From positions 3,224,001 to 3,288,000 of the forward strand of contig NZ_CP159534.1 of NCBI RefSeq assembly GCF_040529335.1: DNA of 64,000 nt, in the 5' to 3' direction. Origin of the DNA: Streptomyces sp. HUAS MG91 (GTDB lineage: Bacteria > Actinomycetota > Actinomycetes > Streptomycetales > Streptomycetaceae). Both the position numbers and the translations under genes were made by a program. Below the pieces are notes generated by a model that worked only from the letters and a program-made list of their open reading frames with translations, did no database searches and was not told the DNA's origin. Positions 52,134-60,939 of the stretch are shown piece by piece. Every line of letters begins with the position of its first letter. Positions within the stretch are counted from its first letter, which is position 1.

Positions 52134-52997
52134 ATGGCCAAGACGTTCGAATACCCCGACAAGATCGGAAGAATCTCGGACTCCGTGGCGAACAAGGCCG
52201 TCACTCGAAACCTGCTCGACGGAGGCCCACTTCCAATCGAGATGTTGGTGCGCGGATCGACTGAGACAACAGACGAATCGCCCCGATGGGAGGCTGCAGA
52301 GCTGCGGGGGTTGCTCGAAGAAGCCATGTCGCGTTTCCGTGATGATAAACCTTCTGCTTCCGATGCCTGGCTCGCCCCCCGCTTGCATTACACACTGCGC
52401 CTCACCAGGGCGGAGGCAGTCGACACCACGTTGTGGAACTTCATCGCACTGCGAGTTGCTCCAGATTTCGTGCGCTGGCGGTGGGGGAAAGTGAAGGACG
52501 GCCGACTGGTAGTCAGCCAAGCCGCTCGATTCAGCGGCCCCTGGTACAAGCAGAGTTTCTCCCTCCTGTGGTGGGCAGCGGAAATATTCCGAGACGGTGA
52601 AGACTATCGACCTGTCGAAAGTGCGTGCCGGAATCAGGACGTTCTCAACACAGCCCTTCGTCTCAATATCTGCCATCACCGGCCCACCGCTCAGGCCATG
52701 GTGGAGCTCATCGAGGACGGCACCATTCGCACTGGTCGCGAACTTAATGGACTGGTGCGTGCGGTCACCACTGCCGACAGCACCCTGGTGTATGAGCGAC
52801 TGGGGCCGGACCAGCCCAGGGACCATTCCATCCATCAGGAGTGGGTCGAGACTGGCCACCTGGACAGCGTTTACGACCCCGAACGAATCCCTACAGGCCC
52901 GATGGATGGATCAGTTCCGTATCGATCCGTCGAAGAGCTCTCGAAGCTATACAAGGAACTCTTCAAGGGCGCGCACGTAAGGGGCAAGAAGAACTGA
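52134..52997 (+). CDS. Unknown defence-operon protein, possibly DUF6339
   Basis: 287 residues, soluble. Features: WLAPRLHYTLRLTRAEAVD, a Trp-rich stretch FVRWRWGKVKDGRLVVSQAA, FSLLWWAAEIFRDGEDY, and a helical middle, with a basic end HVRGKKN. I recall DUF6339 annotations for such proteins beside actinobacterial cytosine methyltransferases, but this is unverified. It starts two bases after the previous stop and is followed after 94 bases by the methyltransferase pair. The aromatic and basic surface suggests nucleic-acid contact; that is inference. Confidence 0.65.
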   Translation: MAKTFEYPDKIGRISDSVANKAVTRNLLDGGPLPIEMLVRGSTETTDESPRWEAAELRGLLEEAMSRFRDDKPSASDAWLAPRLHYTLRLTRAEAVDTTLWNFIALRVAPDFVRWRWGKVKDGRLVVSQAARFSGPWYKQSFSLLWWAAEIFRDGEDYRPVESACRNQDVLNTALRLNICHHRPTAQAMVELIEDGTIRTGRELNGLVRAVTTADSTLVYERLGPDQPRDHSIHQEWVETGHLDSVYDPERIPTGPMDGSVPYRSVEELSKLYKELFKGAHVRGKKN

Positions 52998-53091
52998 GAC
53001 AATAGGTTGCAGAAACGTTCCCGGAAATAATTCCAGCGTCTCGATGATTTATCGAATTATTGATACGAGGAAGACGAAACAGGAGGATGAA

Positions 53092-54054
53092 ATGCGATTT
53101 GTTGACGTATGTTCAGGAGGCGGCGGACTTGCGCTGGGGTTGGAGCAAGCGGGCTTCACTCCAGCACTCTTGGTCGACAACAACAAGGACGCGTGCAATA
53201 CGCTTCGCGAGAACCGTCCGGAATGGAAGGTTCTCGAAGAAGATTTGCTTGATTTTGTTCCTGACGAGCACAAGGAGAGCTACGACGTCGATCTGCTGTC
53301 TGCTGGCCTTCCTCGCGTAAACGCAGTAACGGCCGCCAAGAAGGGGGAACTCTATGAAGAGGTAAAGCTACTGGAAGCCACTGCGCTTCTGGTTCACCCG
53401 CTCCGCCCCAAGGCTCTCCTGGTCGAGAACTCGCCGGACCTCGTGGAATCACCGAGATTCGAATCTGTAAGAGCCACGTTTCGTGAGGAGTTGGACCATC
53501 TCGGATATCGGTACAAGTGGTTCGTCCTCAATGCCGCCGACTTCGGAGTACCTCAGGACCGAAAGCAGGGCGTTCTGGTGGCGCTGAGGGAAGACTACTT
53601 CGGCAGCTTCCGACCTCCGGCTCCCACGGTGACATCGCACACATCTCTCGGAGAGGCCCTGCTGCCGTCGATGTCGTCCAAGGGGTGGCACGGCGCCGAA
53701 GATTGGGCTGCTCAAGCCACGAGCCTAGCGCCCACCCTGATCGGCGGATCCAAGAAACACGGCGGTGCCGACCTGGGACAGACCGGCTCGAAGCGTGCGT
53801 GGGCGCGCATGGGGATCTGTGGCCTGTCACTCGAGAACGACGTCCCCAAGCCCGACTTCGACTGGAGGCCCGGCAATGACGGCGAGGCCAGGCTCAGGAT
53901 CACCGTTGATCAAGCAGCCATCCTGCAGTCCTTCCCGCAGGAGTGGACGATCACAGGGAAGAAGACCGCTCGCTTCCGTCAGATCGCTCCGGCCTGCCCG
54001 CCTCCGGTCGGCAAGGCACTCGGAACTGCCATCGCCGCAGCCCTGAACGGCTGA
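53092..54054 (+). CDS. Cytosine-5 DNA methyltransferase homologue lacking the catalytic Cys
   Basis: 320 residues with the Dcm fold. The SAM-binding motif I is normal (FVDVCSGGGGLALGLEQAGF). Motif IV, which should read PCQ or PCP, is SAGLPRVNAV: Pro74 is followed by Arg75 instead of the nucleophilic Cys. Motif VI is VENSPD (ENV in active enzymes), motif VIII is GVPQDRKQG, and motif X is PPPVGKALGTAIA. The target-recognition region is short. It should bind DNA and perhaps SAM but not methylate. ATG 53092 is preferred over the upstream start because AGGAGG lies five bases before it. It precedes an intact methyltransferase and may act as its regulatory or recognition subunit. Confidence 0.85.
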   Translation: MRFVDVCSGGGGLALGLEQAGFTPALLVDNNKDACNTLRENRPEWKVLEEDLLDFVPDEHKESYDVDLLSAGLPRVNAVTAAKKGELYEEVKLLEATALLVHPLRPKALLVENSPDLVESPRFESVRATFREELDHLGYRYKWFVLNAADFGVPQDRKQGVLVALREDYFGSFRPPAPTVTSHTSLGEALLPSMSSKGWHGAEDWAAQATSLAPTLIGGSKKHGGADLGQTGSKRAWARMGICGLSLENDVPKPDFDWRPGNDGEARLRITVDQAAILQSFPQEWTITGKKTARFRQIAPACPPPVGKALGTAIAAALNG

Positions 54055-54136
54055 CGAGGTACCTCGACGGCCCCTTTCTGTCACAGGTTGACGGACGGGG
54101 CCGAGCACCGTGTCGCGCCGGCTACACTTCCTCCCC

Positions 54137-55234
54137 ATGACCAGCACTCAACAACACTCGCCCCGACCTGCAGATTTCCACATCGTGGACCTCTTTGCGG
54201 GACCTGGTGGCCTCGATGTGGCGGCTGACGTGCTGGGAGTGTCGACCGTTGGGATCGAATTCGATGCCAACGCCTGTGCAACTCGCAAACTGGCGGGGCT
54301 GTCGACCGTCCAAGGCGACGTTCGCAGTTCGGACCCTATTCACTTTCCTAGTGCCAACGTGCTTACCGGCGGACCTCCCTGTCAGACTTTCACTGTGGCG
54401 GGCAATGGTGCGGGACGTCGCGCGCTCGACGATGTACTGAAATTCGTTCAGCGAGTAGTTGACCGCGACGCTCCGCAGAATATTGATCTAGACCTTTCAG
54501 AAATGGAAGATGAACGGACCGGCCTGGTCCTGGAACCTCTTCGCTGGGCTCTGAAAGCCATCGATGATGAACGACTCTCACCTTACGAAGCAATCATTCT
54601 GGAACAGGTACCAGCAGTACTCCCCGTCTGGGAGGAGTACGCCAAGGCCCTCTTCAACGAGGGGTACTGGGCAACGACCGGGATGCTGCGCACGGAACAG
54701 TTCGGAGTTCCACAAACTCGACGTCGAGCCGTCCTCATCGCCTGCCGAAGAGATGGGCTGACCGGGCTCTCCGAAGAAGCCGTCGAGCTGCCGAAAGCCA
54801 CGCATCAGCCGTATCGAAAAGGTGAGGAGCGCTGGCCTTTCGGCTCCAAACCCGAGCCGTGGGTAACCATGGGCGATGTCCTGCCGCATCGCCCCAAGCC
54901 CTTTAAAGTGGTCTCCAACTACGGCACCGGTGGTGATCCGAAGGCCCGCGGAGAGCGCTACTCCTACCACCCTGCAGCCACGGTCACGGGGAAGATCTCT
55001 CGCAACAGGGTTGTGAAGGATGGAATCGATTTGGAACGCTTCTCAGCCTCCGAGGCAGGCCTGCTCCAGTCATTCCCTGCCGCATATCCTTGGGCTGGCG
55101 GGGACATCTCTCAACAGATCGGCAATGCAGTACCTCCCAAGCTGGCGCTGCATATCCTCAGTACGGCCTTGGGGTTCGGTGCTCCCACTAAGGCGACGCT
55201 CGAAAAGCTTGCCTCCTGGCAGCCGCCCGTCTGA
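54137..55234 (+). CDS. Cytosine-5 DNA methyltransferase with intact PCQ motif
   Basis: 365 residues. Motif I is VDLFAGPGGLDVAADVLG, motif IV is LTGGPPCQTFTVAG with the catalytic Cys82, motif VIII is FGVPQTRRRAVLIA and motif X is QIGNAVPPKLALHIL. Motif VI reads LEQVPA rather than the usual ENV, so the Asn that positions the cytosine region is Gln, a notable variant. A 40-residue insert (DVLKFVQRV to ERTGLVLE) lies after motif IV. ATG 54137 gives a family-like N terminus; no strong ribosome site is visible, and GTG 54110 is an alternative. It forms the catalytic half of the pair with the dead homologue 82 bases upstream. Its activity supplies the reason for a nearby Vsr. Confidence 0.88.
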   Translation: MTSTQQHSPRPADFHIVDLFAGPGGLDVAADVLGVSTVGIEFDANACATRKLAGLSTVQGDVRSSDPIHFPSANVLTGGPPCQTFTVAGNGAGRRALDDVLKFVQRVVDRDAPQNIDLDLSEMEDERTGLVLEPLRWALKAIDDERLSPYEAIILEQVPAVLPVWEEYAKALFNEGYWATTGMLRTEQFGVPQTRRRAVLIACRRDGLTGLSEEAVELPKATHQPYRKGEERWPFGSKPEPWVTMGDVLPHRPKPFKVVSNYGTGGDPKARGERYSYHPAATVTGKISRNRVVKDGIDLERFSASEAGLLQSFPAAYPWAGGDISQQIGNAVPPKLALHILSTALGFGAPTKATLEKLASWQPPV

Positions 55235-55251
55235 GAAGCCGCGACGCAGGA

Positions 55252-55488
55252 TTGCGCTCTCCGCTCGACCGTCACGATCCGCTTAAGCGGAAGCGGCCCG
55301 CTCGGAAGCGGGCCTGGCGGGAAGTCTTCGAGTGTCCTGAGTGCCGAGATCCGTTGCCTTGGGGACAGGGGCCGGGGGCGGAGTGCCGGTCGTGCACGGG
55401 CCGACCGGAGCAGGACTTCGGCGTGGGCGGTGGCTACGGCGAAGTGCGGCGGGTGCTACGGGAGCGGGTGGGGACGCGGTGCTCGTGA
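55252..55488 (+). other. Possible small zinc-finger-like ORF or gene remnant
   Basis: A 78-codon frame contains FECPECRDPLP and GPGAECRSCTGRPE, two Cys-x-x-Cys pairs suited to a zinc ribbon, followed by EVRRVLRERVG. It overlaps a terminator hairpin and has no ribosome site that I can see. It could be the 3' remnant of a mobile-element gene at the island edge. I cannot call it a functional gene. Confidence 0.3.
55295..55314. terminator. Terminator of the defence operon
   Basis: GGCCCGC-TCGGAA-GCGGGCC, a 7-bp GC stem about 60 bases after the methyltransferase stop. A 12-bp perfect palindrome CCGCTTAAGCGG (55279-55290) immediately precedes it. Confidence 0.65.
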
Positions 55489-55523
55489 TCGGACGTTTTG
55501 CGAATCCGGCGCCAGAAAACAAT

Positions 55524-55563
55524 CCAAGATCGTTCTTGCTCAATTGGGCAAGAACGATCTTGG
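55524..55563. terminator. Strong terminator of the lanthipeptide operon
   Basis: A perfect 16-bp stem (CCAAGATCGTTCTTGC at 55524-55539 and its complement at 55548-55563) with loop TCAATTGG. On the minus strand it is followed by ATTGTTTTC, a real U-rich tail, so this is an intrinsic terminator 17 bases past the methyltransferase stop. Such low-GC hairpins are rare in the rest of the window. Confidence 0.88.
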
Positions 55564-55579
55564 GAACGCGCCTCAGAGA

Positions 55580-56779
55580 TCAGTAGGTGAGCGTGAGCCG
55601 GCTCTCCGGCTTGCCGATCATGTGACCCGACAGACCTCCGGCCGCGTCGGCTGTCGGCGTGACGGTCAGTCGGGGAACCGCCGCACGGTCGGCGCTCCAC
55701 GCCTCGATGTGCGCGATCAGATCGTGGGCGAGCGCCTTTCCGTTCGTCCCGTATCCGGCCGCACCGAGCTGGAACGGACGCTCGAGATCAGCCCCTTCGC
55801 GGTGCACGGTCATGTAGGCGAGGGAGTCTCCCTCAACCAGCGCGGGGCTGCGGACCGGGATTGCAGGCCTGCGCACCAGACCCTTCTCCAGCGCCTCGGG
55901 GGTGACTTCCAGACGGCATACGCGATCGTCGCTCGCCGTGGCTCGCAGCCACACCCCGTCGAACGGCTCCTCACCGCCGACCCGACAGTCGGACAGGACC
56001 TCGTGAAGCGAGGCGTCCGCCAGGGTGTCGGTCAGCGCGTCTACGTCGACGTCCTGGTCCTCGTCGTAGTGGACGCGGATCGTGCTGTCGGTGTTGAGCG
56101 GCTCCGTCCTCTCACCGCTCTGCCCGATGATAGGGACGAAGCCGCACAGCTCCACTCCGTCTGAGACGAGGGAGTTGCCGCGACGGGTCAGGGCGACGGA
56201 GCGAGTCTGACCGCGCCACCGCAGGGGGAGCACGAGTCGGCCGCCGTCGGCCAACTGGTTCCACCAGGTCACCGGGATGTCCCAGACACCGACGGTGGCG
56301 ATGATCCGGTCGTACGGGGCGTTCTCCCACGCGCTGAGCAGGCCGTCGCGCTCGATGACCTTGACGCGTGAGTACCCCGCGGTGTTGAGGGTGGTCCTGG
56401 CGTGCAGGGCCACATCAGAATCGATGTCGACGGTAGTGACCCGTCCTGCGCCGACGAGTTCTGCAAGCAGCGCGGCGTTGTAGCCGGTGCCCGCGCCGAC
56501 CTCGAGGACGTTGTCGCCGGGCTGTGCATCGAGCTGAGCGAGCATCATCGCCACGATGGAGGGCACGGACGCGCAGGACAGGGCGAGCGGGCCGTCGGGG
56601 TTCTCCTTGATGGTCACGGCCTGGTCCGTGTACGCCTTCTCGAGCTCGAGGCCAGGGAGGAAGGCGTCACGGGGCACACGCCGCATCACCCGCTCCACCT
56701 CGGCGGGCAGACTCCGCCTGCTGAGAATCTCGTCGACGAGCCCGTTTCGCAGTTCGTCGGCCGTAGGGGTCTGGCTCAC
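55580..56779 (-). CDS. PIMT-like methyltransferase of the FxLD lanthipeptide system
   Basis: 399-residue SAM-dependent O-methyltransferase related to protein L-isoaspartate methyltransferase. The PIMT-like N domain has VMRRVPRDAFLP and KAYTDQAV. Motif I is NVLEVGAGTGYNAALLAEL. YDRIIATVGVWDIP and LADGGRLVLPLRW follow. The C-terminal 180 residues are an added domain typical of the FxLD class. Homologues methylate an Asp in the modified precursor, leading through a succinimide to isoaspartate. GTG 56779 gives a 14-base gap after lanC; a longer reading from 56821 overlaps lanC. It is the last gene of the operon, before a strong terminator. Confidence 0.88.
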   Translation of the reverse strand: MSQTPTADELRNGLVDEILSRRSLPAEVERVMRRVPRDAFLPGLELEKAYTDQAVTIKENPDGPLALSCASVPSIVAMMLAQLDAQPGDNVLEVGAGTGYNAALLAELVGAGRVTTVDIDSDVALHARTTLNTAGYSRVKVIERDGLLSAWENAPYDRIIATVGVWDIPVTWWNQLADGGRLVLPLRWRGQTRSVALTRRGNSLVSDGVELCGFVPIIGQSGERTEPLNTDSTIRVHYDEDQDVDVDALTDTLADASLHEVLSDCRVGGEEPFDGVWLRATASDDRVCRLEVTPEALEKGLVRRPAIPVRSPALVEGDSLAYMTVHREGADLERPFQLGAAGYGTNGKALAHDLIAHIEAWSADRAAVPRLTVTPTADAAGGLSGHMIGKPESRLTLTY

Positions 56780-56793
56780 AGTCGTGTTCGCTT

Positions 56794-57933
56794 TCAGTCG
56801 AGGAGGAGGCACGTCTCCCACCCGATGGGGCGGGTGGCGTCGATGGTGTGCAGCGTGAGGAGAACGCCGGCGTCACCGGAGAGCAGTCCGGCGTTCCCGG
56901 GTATCTCGTGGCCCACCAAGAAGTTGCTGAAGTGCGCGCGGAGCACTGGCAGATGTCGGTTGATCTCAGGAGTGACAGCGCTGGATCCGATCCGATCGAC
57001 GACCAAGAGGAATCCCGCCCACCCATGACAGACCGACATGTCCTCGAGCTGCCCTAACCGGCGGGCGTCCGTGATGACGTGGAACACGGCGTCTTCGGCG
57101 AGCTGTCGTGCCTGGTCGTCATGGATGGCCAGGGCAGCGAGTTGCAGGGCGCGGCCGATCCCGGGCGTCCCGTAACACCACGACGGGCGGCCTGGTTCCG
57201 TCTCTTCGGGCCTGGGGCCTTTCAGGTAGGCGTCCAAGGGAAGGAAGTCGGGCCAGTCGATGCCCCCGCTCTTGACGGGCTGCGCCCACTGCGTGAGGTG
57301 AGCGATGCCTTCGGCCAAGGCCTGGTTCTGCCCGGCAACGGTGCATCCGGCACGGTGGGCCAGGGCGAGCAGGGCGAGCGGGCCGGTGAAGCCGTGGGCG
57401 ATTCCGAAGTTGGCGTGACCGCGCAGGAACTGCCCGGTGCCGGGCGCGCCGTGCGGGTCGGTGGCTGCCCACCATCCGGGGACCTGGTGCCCGTCGATGG
57501 TGAGCGGTTCGGAGAACAGCCGTACCAGATAGCGAAGGATTCGTTGCAGGACGTCGTCGCGACCGCGGTGCAGGAGGTAGGCGCCGAGCCCCGTGAGGCC
57601 GCTGATCAGGTCGTACTCGCGCATGGGCGGCGGGGTCCGACCGTCCATGCGCTGCTGTGCCGCCTGGAGGCGGTCGACGACGATCGCGACGACTTCGGCG
57701 TCGAGTTCGGCCAGTGCCCGCGCGTAGGCCCGGTGGCCGGCGGTGTGCAGCACATAGGCGACAGCGGGCGCACCGCGGAAGAGGCTCGCGTGCTCCGGGT
57801 GGGCGGTGACGGGCTGGGCGTTGACGGCCTTCGCCGCAGCGTGGGCGGCCACCCAATCCCCTCCGGCTCGGGCGGCCACCACCTCGTACAGGGCAGTCCC
57901 GGCGAGGCCTGCGCCGAGGTCGTCGAGGCTCAT
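56794..57933 (-). CDS. lanC: Lanthionine synthetase C family protein (LanC)
   Basis: 379-residue zinc-dependent cyclase that adds Cys thiols to dehydroamino acids of the precursor. The alpha/alpha toroid is evident, and the zinc and acid ligands are present: His in GHANFGIAHGFTG, Cys in SWCYGTPG, and Cys-His in CHGWAGFLL. ATG 57933 overlaps the LanB stop by four bases, so dehydratase and cyclase are co-translated. The methyltransferase gene follows at once. Length is slightly short for LanC but complete. Confidence 0.92.
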   Translation of the reverse strand: MSLDDLGAGLAGTALYEVVAARAGGDWVAAHAAAKAVNAQPVTAHPEHASLFRGAPAVAYVLHTAGHRAYARALAELDAEVVAIVVDRLQAAQQRMDGRTPPPMREYDLISGLTGLGAYLLHRGRDDVLQRILRYLVRLFSEPLTIDGHQVPGWWAATDPHGAPGTGQFLRGHANFGIAHGFTGPLALLALAHRAGCTVAGQNQALAEGIAHLTQWAQPVKSGGIDWPDFLPLDAYLKGPRPEETEPGRPSWCYGTPGIGRALQLAALAIHDDQARQLAEDAVFHVITDARRLGQLEDMSVCHGWAGFLLVVDRIGSSAVTPEINRHLPVLRAHFSNFLVGHEIPGNAGLLSGDAGVLLTLHTIDATRPIGWETCLLLD

Positions 57934-60917
57934 GCCGACCTCCTCATGACCAGGGACCTACAGGTCTGACGTGCGGCATGACGGGACACGGCCTCGCTGC
58001 CCCGGTCGGGTCCCATCAGCCGGTTGTGGTGCATGTGCAGAAGCGATTCGAGGACCTGGTCCAGGTGGCTCTCCTCGATCAGGGCCCGGTATGTGCCCAG
58101 CGCGGCCCGCCTTTTCAGGAGGGCCCGGGCCACGCGCGGCGAGCCGTTGGACAGGGGGTCGGCGTCCACCTGGTCGAGTGCCTGCCTGGTGATTGCGCGG
58201 CGCCCCTTGCCGCCAGCTCGAACTTCTGCCATCCAGGTCAGTCCCTCGCGGCTGCCCAGGAAGCCCTGTGCAAGATCGATCATGCCGAACGCGCACGCCG
58301 TTTCTCGTTCGAGGCCGTGCACGTCGGCGAGGATGTGGGATGTGACGAGGCTGTCGGCGACGAACACGTCCTCGGCCGCGTCCATGGAGCTGTAGCGGCC
58401 CGTTTCGGGCCGGTAGCCGTCGAGGACGAGCTGGGAGGCGAGCCGGTCCGCGGTGAGCTGCCGCATCCAGCGTGAGAGCGTTCGTAAGGTGTCCGCAAAC
58501 CCGTCCGGCCCGCCGGTGGGCACCCGGAGCCGGAGGTGGTCGGTCTCCTGCAGCGATCGGTACCGCACATACCACGCCCGCGTGGTGCCGAGCTGTTCGA
58601 GCAGGCGGGGCAGCCGCTGGCCGATGATCTCGTCCATGGCGGTGGGGTGCGTGAAGACCTTCGCCTGCACCCACGGCTGTTCGGCGTCTCCGGGCTGCGC
58701 CAGGGTCTCGTTCGTCACTACGGGAGCGTGGGACAGGTCGGGGTGGGGCGCCGACGGCCGGGTCGAGGCGAGCGGGACGGTGATCTCGTGGGCGCGCCCG
58801 ATCCAGCCGAGGTCCTCATCGCTCGCCGTCTCCTGAAACAGGGCGCTCCCATGGCGCCGCAGGTGGTGGTGGACGAGGCGCGCATGGAGCGGCTCGGCCA
58901 GGTCCACGATCATGGTGCGGTCGTCGTCGACGAGATCGAGTCGGGGCGGACAACGCCAGTCGGCCGCCCAGTCGTTCAGCGCCTTGTGCCAACCGGGCCC
59001 GAACGGGCCGGACGGCAGCACCCCGGCGGAGAGCTTCCATCGGGCCGGGGCCAGGATGCTGCGGCCGTATCGGATACGCGGCAGGTAGGGCAGACCGGCA
59101 GCGGCCGGCCCCCAGTCGAACGCGGTCCAGGCCGTGGCGAATCCACGGCCGAGCATGGCCAAGAAGCGAGCCAGCGGTGGAGCCTGCTTCTCCAGAGCCA
59201 AGGGGTGGAACACATGGGGCTCCACAACGCGTCGTCGGCCCATACTGACCAGGTACAACTGCTTACCGGTGGAGAACACCGCAAGGTCATCGATCCCGAT
59301 CAGGCCCTCGCCTCCGTCGCGGGTCTCGCCCACAGCGATGACGTACGGCAGCAGGGCCGGGATACGGGCGACGTTCTGGGAGTGCGGGAAACAGGGCATG
59401 AAGGAGAGCTGTGCGGACAGCGCTCCCTCGGTCATGGTGGGCAGTGTCCTGTACGGGTCTGACAGTCGGCTCCCGAGTACGGTCGCGAAGCGGCCGGACA
59501 GGGTGCCGGTCGTCCACGCCGGCCGCACATCGAGTGTGAAGGCGCCCCTGCTCAAGGCTTCCTGGTCGGCAGCCCGGATTCTGAACCCGATCTCCACGTG
59601 CGGGGCGGTCGGTCCCTCCTGCTCGTCGTCGGCGAGTTCGTCGATGTCCGGGTCGGTGAGGACGATCTCGCGCTCACCCGTCATGGCGGCCTGCATGGCG
59701 AGGGCCGCGAGCTTCTCGTCGCGCGGCAGCACTTTGGGGGGCACATCGGTCCACACCGACATCGGGTAGTCGGCTGGAAGCCCGACGCCCGTCGCCAGGT
59801 CGACCGCATCACGGACCGGGACCAGAACTCCGGCGCCGTACCGCTCCCAAAAGTGGGTCTGGTAAGCGGCCCAGGCAGGTGAGTCCCCGCGGGTGCGGGT
59901 CAGGCGTACGAGGGCGTGAGCGGCACGCTCCACCTCGGCCAGGACCTCTCGGGGAACGCTGACCTTGGCGTCGAGACGCAGGTCGAGGCTGATCCGACTC
60001 CGGCAGTCAGCCGGTTGGAGGGCACGCATCCGAGCGTCGGTCGTCTCTCGGTGCCGGTGCGACTCCTTGAAGCCGGCGGCCTCATTGTGCAGGGCCAGAT
60101 GCAGCGTCACCATTCCCAACTGGTCGAGGATCTCGGCCGTCTCCGGTTCGAGCCTGTCCTGGTGGGGCTGCAGGGTGCGCAACATGTGGGCGACGGGATA
60201 CGGCACGGTCATCGGTGCTTCGAGGCTGCTGGTCAGATACCCGTCCTCGAGGGCCCGCACGACCAGGTGGCGAGCCTGCTCCGGCGTCCCGCCTGCCTTC
60301 TCGAGCACGTGCAAGAGACGGTGGCCCGCGATCGGTTCGGCCGCGGCATCCAGGAGAAGGGCGAGTGGGCGAGTGATCGGCGCAGTCGCCAGGCGTCCGC
60401 CCGCACGAGTCGTTCCGATGGTGTCCCCGCGCCGGAAGGCAAGGTTGTTGACCTGGACGGACAGGACCGGCAGGACGTCCGACCGCCCCTGCAGGTCCCT
60501 TCGTACGTGGTCCACCCACAGAGTGTCAGGTCGTGCGATGGGCTGATGGTCCGTGCCGAACGTTGCGGCAACCGGCCCGCACTCTGCCAGGGCGACACCA
60601 GCAAAGAGGCCGAAGGGCGTCGCCCTGGAAGCCGCGCGCAAGAGGTAGCCGGCCACGGACAAGGTCGCGGCGGCCACTCGCTTCGGCAGAAGGCCCGCAT
60701 CACGGCTGACGATCCGCTCCACGAATACGGCCAGGCGCGGAGACGCGGCGCGTACCGCAGCGACGAGGGCGGCATCGGTCCAAACGTGGGCGAGCCATTC
60801 GCGGCACTCTTCCGGCGAGGAGGCATCGGGCCAGCCCACTGGACGACGCACGGGCAGCGCCGCGGCCCGCAAGACCAGGACGTCACCATGCCTGCGGAAG
60901 AAGGGACGAGTCGTCAT
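57930..60917 (-). CDS. lanB: Lantibiotic dehydratase (full-length LanB)
   Basis: 995-residue class I dehydratase that glutamylates Ser/Thr of the precursor using Glu-tRNA and then eliminates glutamate. The N-terminal glutamylation domain (about 1-640; LVLRAAALPVRRPVGW, AATLSVAGYLLRAASRATPFGLF) is followed by a C-terminal SpaB_C-like elimination domain (about 700-970; WVQAKVFTHPTAMDEII, TTRAWYVRYRSLQETDHLRLR). A single chain of this length is a full LanB rather than a split thiopeptide-type enzyme. ATG 60917 lies 69 bases downstream of the precursor stop, after a strong hairpin. It is coupled to lanC through an ATGA overlap. Confidence 0.92.
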   Translation of the reverse strand: MTTRPFFRRHGDVLVLRAAALPVRRPVGWPDASSPEECREWLAHVWTDAALVAAVRAASPRLAVFVERIVSRDAGLLPKRVAAATLSVAGYLLRAASRATPFGLFAGVALAECGPVAATFGTDHQPIARPDTLWVDHVRRDLQGRSDVLPVLSVQVNNLAFRRGDTIGTTRAGGRLATAPITRPLALLLDAAAEPIAGHRLLHVLEKAGGTPEQARHLVVRALEDGYLTSSLEAPMTVPYPVAHMLRTLQPHQDRLEPETAEILDQLGMVTLHLALHNEAAGFKESHRHRETTDARMRALQPADCRSRISLDLRLDAKVSVPREVLAEVERAAHALVRLTRTRGDSPAWAAYQTHFWERYGAGVLVPVRDAVDLATGVGLPADYPMSVWTDVPPKVLPRDEKLAALAMQAAMTGEREIVLTDPDIDELADDEQEGPTAPHVEIGFRIRAADQEALSRGAFTLDVRPAWTTGTLSGRFATVLGSRLSDPYRTLPTMTEGALSAQLSFMPCFPHSQNVARIPALLPYVIAVGETRDGGEGLIGIDDLAVFSTGKQLYLVSMGRRRVVEPHVFHPLALEKQAPPLARFLAMLGRGFATAWTAFDWGPAAAGLPYLPRIRYGRSILAPARWKLSAGVLPSGPFGPGWHKALNDWAADWRCPPRLDLVDDDRTMIVDLAEPLHARLVHHHLRRHGSALFQETASDEDLGWIGRAHEITVPLASTRPSAPHPDLSHAPVVTNETLAQPGDAEQPWVQAKVFTHPTAMDEIIGQRLPRLLEQLGTTRAWYVRYRSLQETDHLRLRVPTGGPDGFADTLRTLSRWMRQLTADRLASQLVLDGYRPETGRYSSMDAAEDVFVADSLVTSHILADVHGLERETACAFGMIDLAQGFLGSREGLTWMAEVRAGGKGRRAITRQALDQVDADPLSNGSPRVARALLKRRAALGTYRALIEESHLDQVLESLLHMHHNRLMGPDRGSEAVSRHAARQTCRSLVMRRSA

Positions 60918-60939
60918 CAGCGATTCCTCAGTGAGTGGT

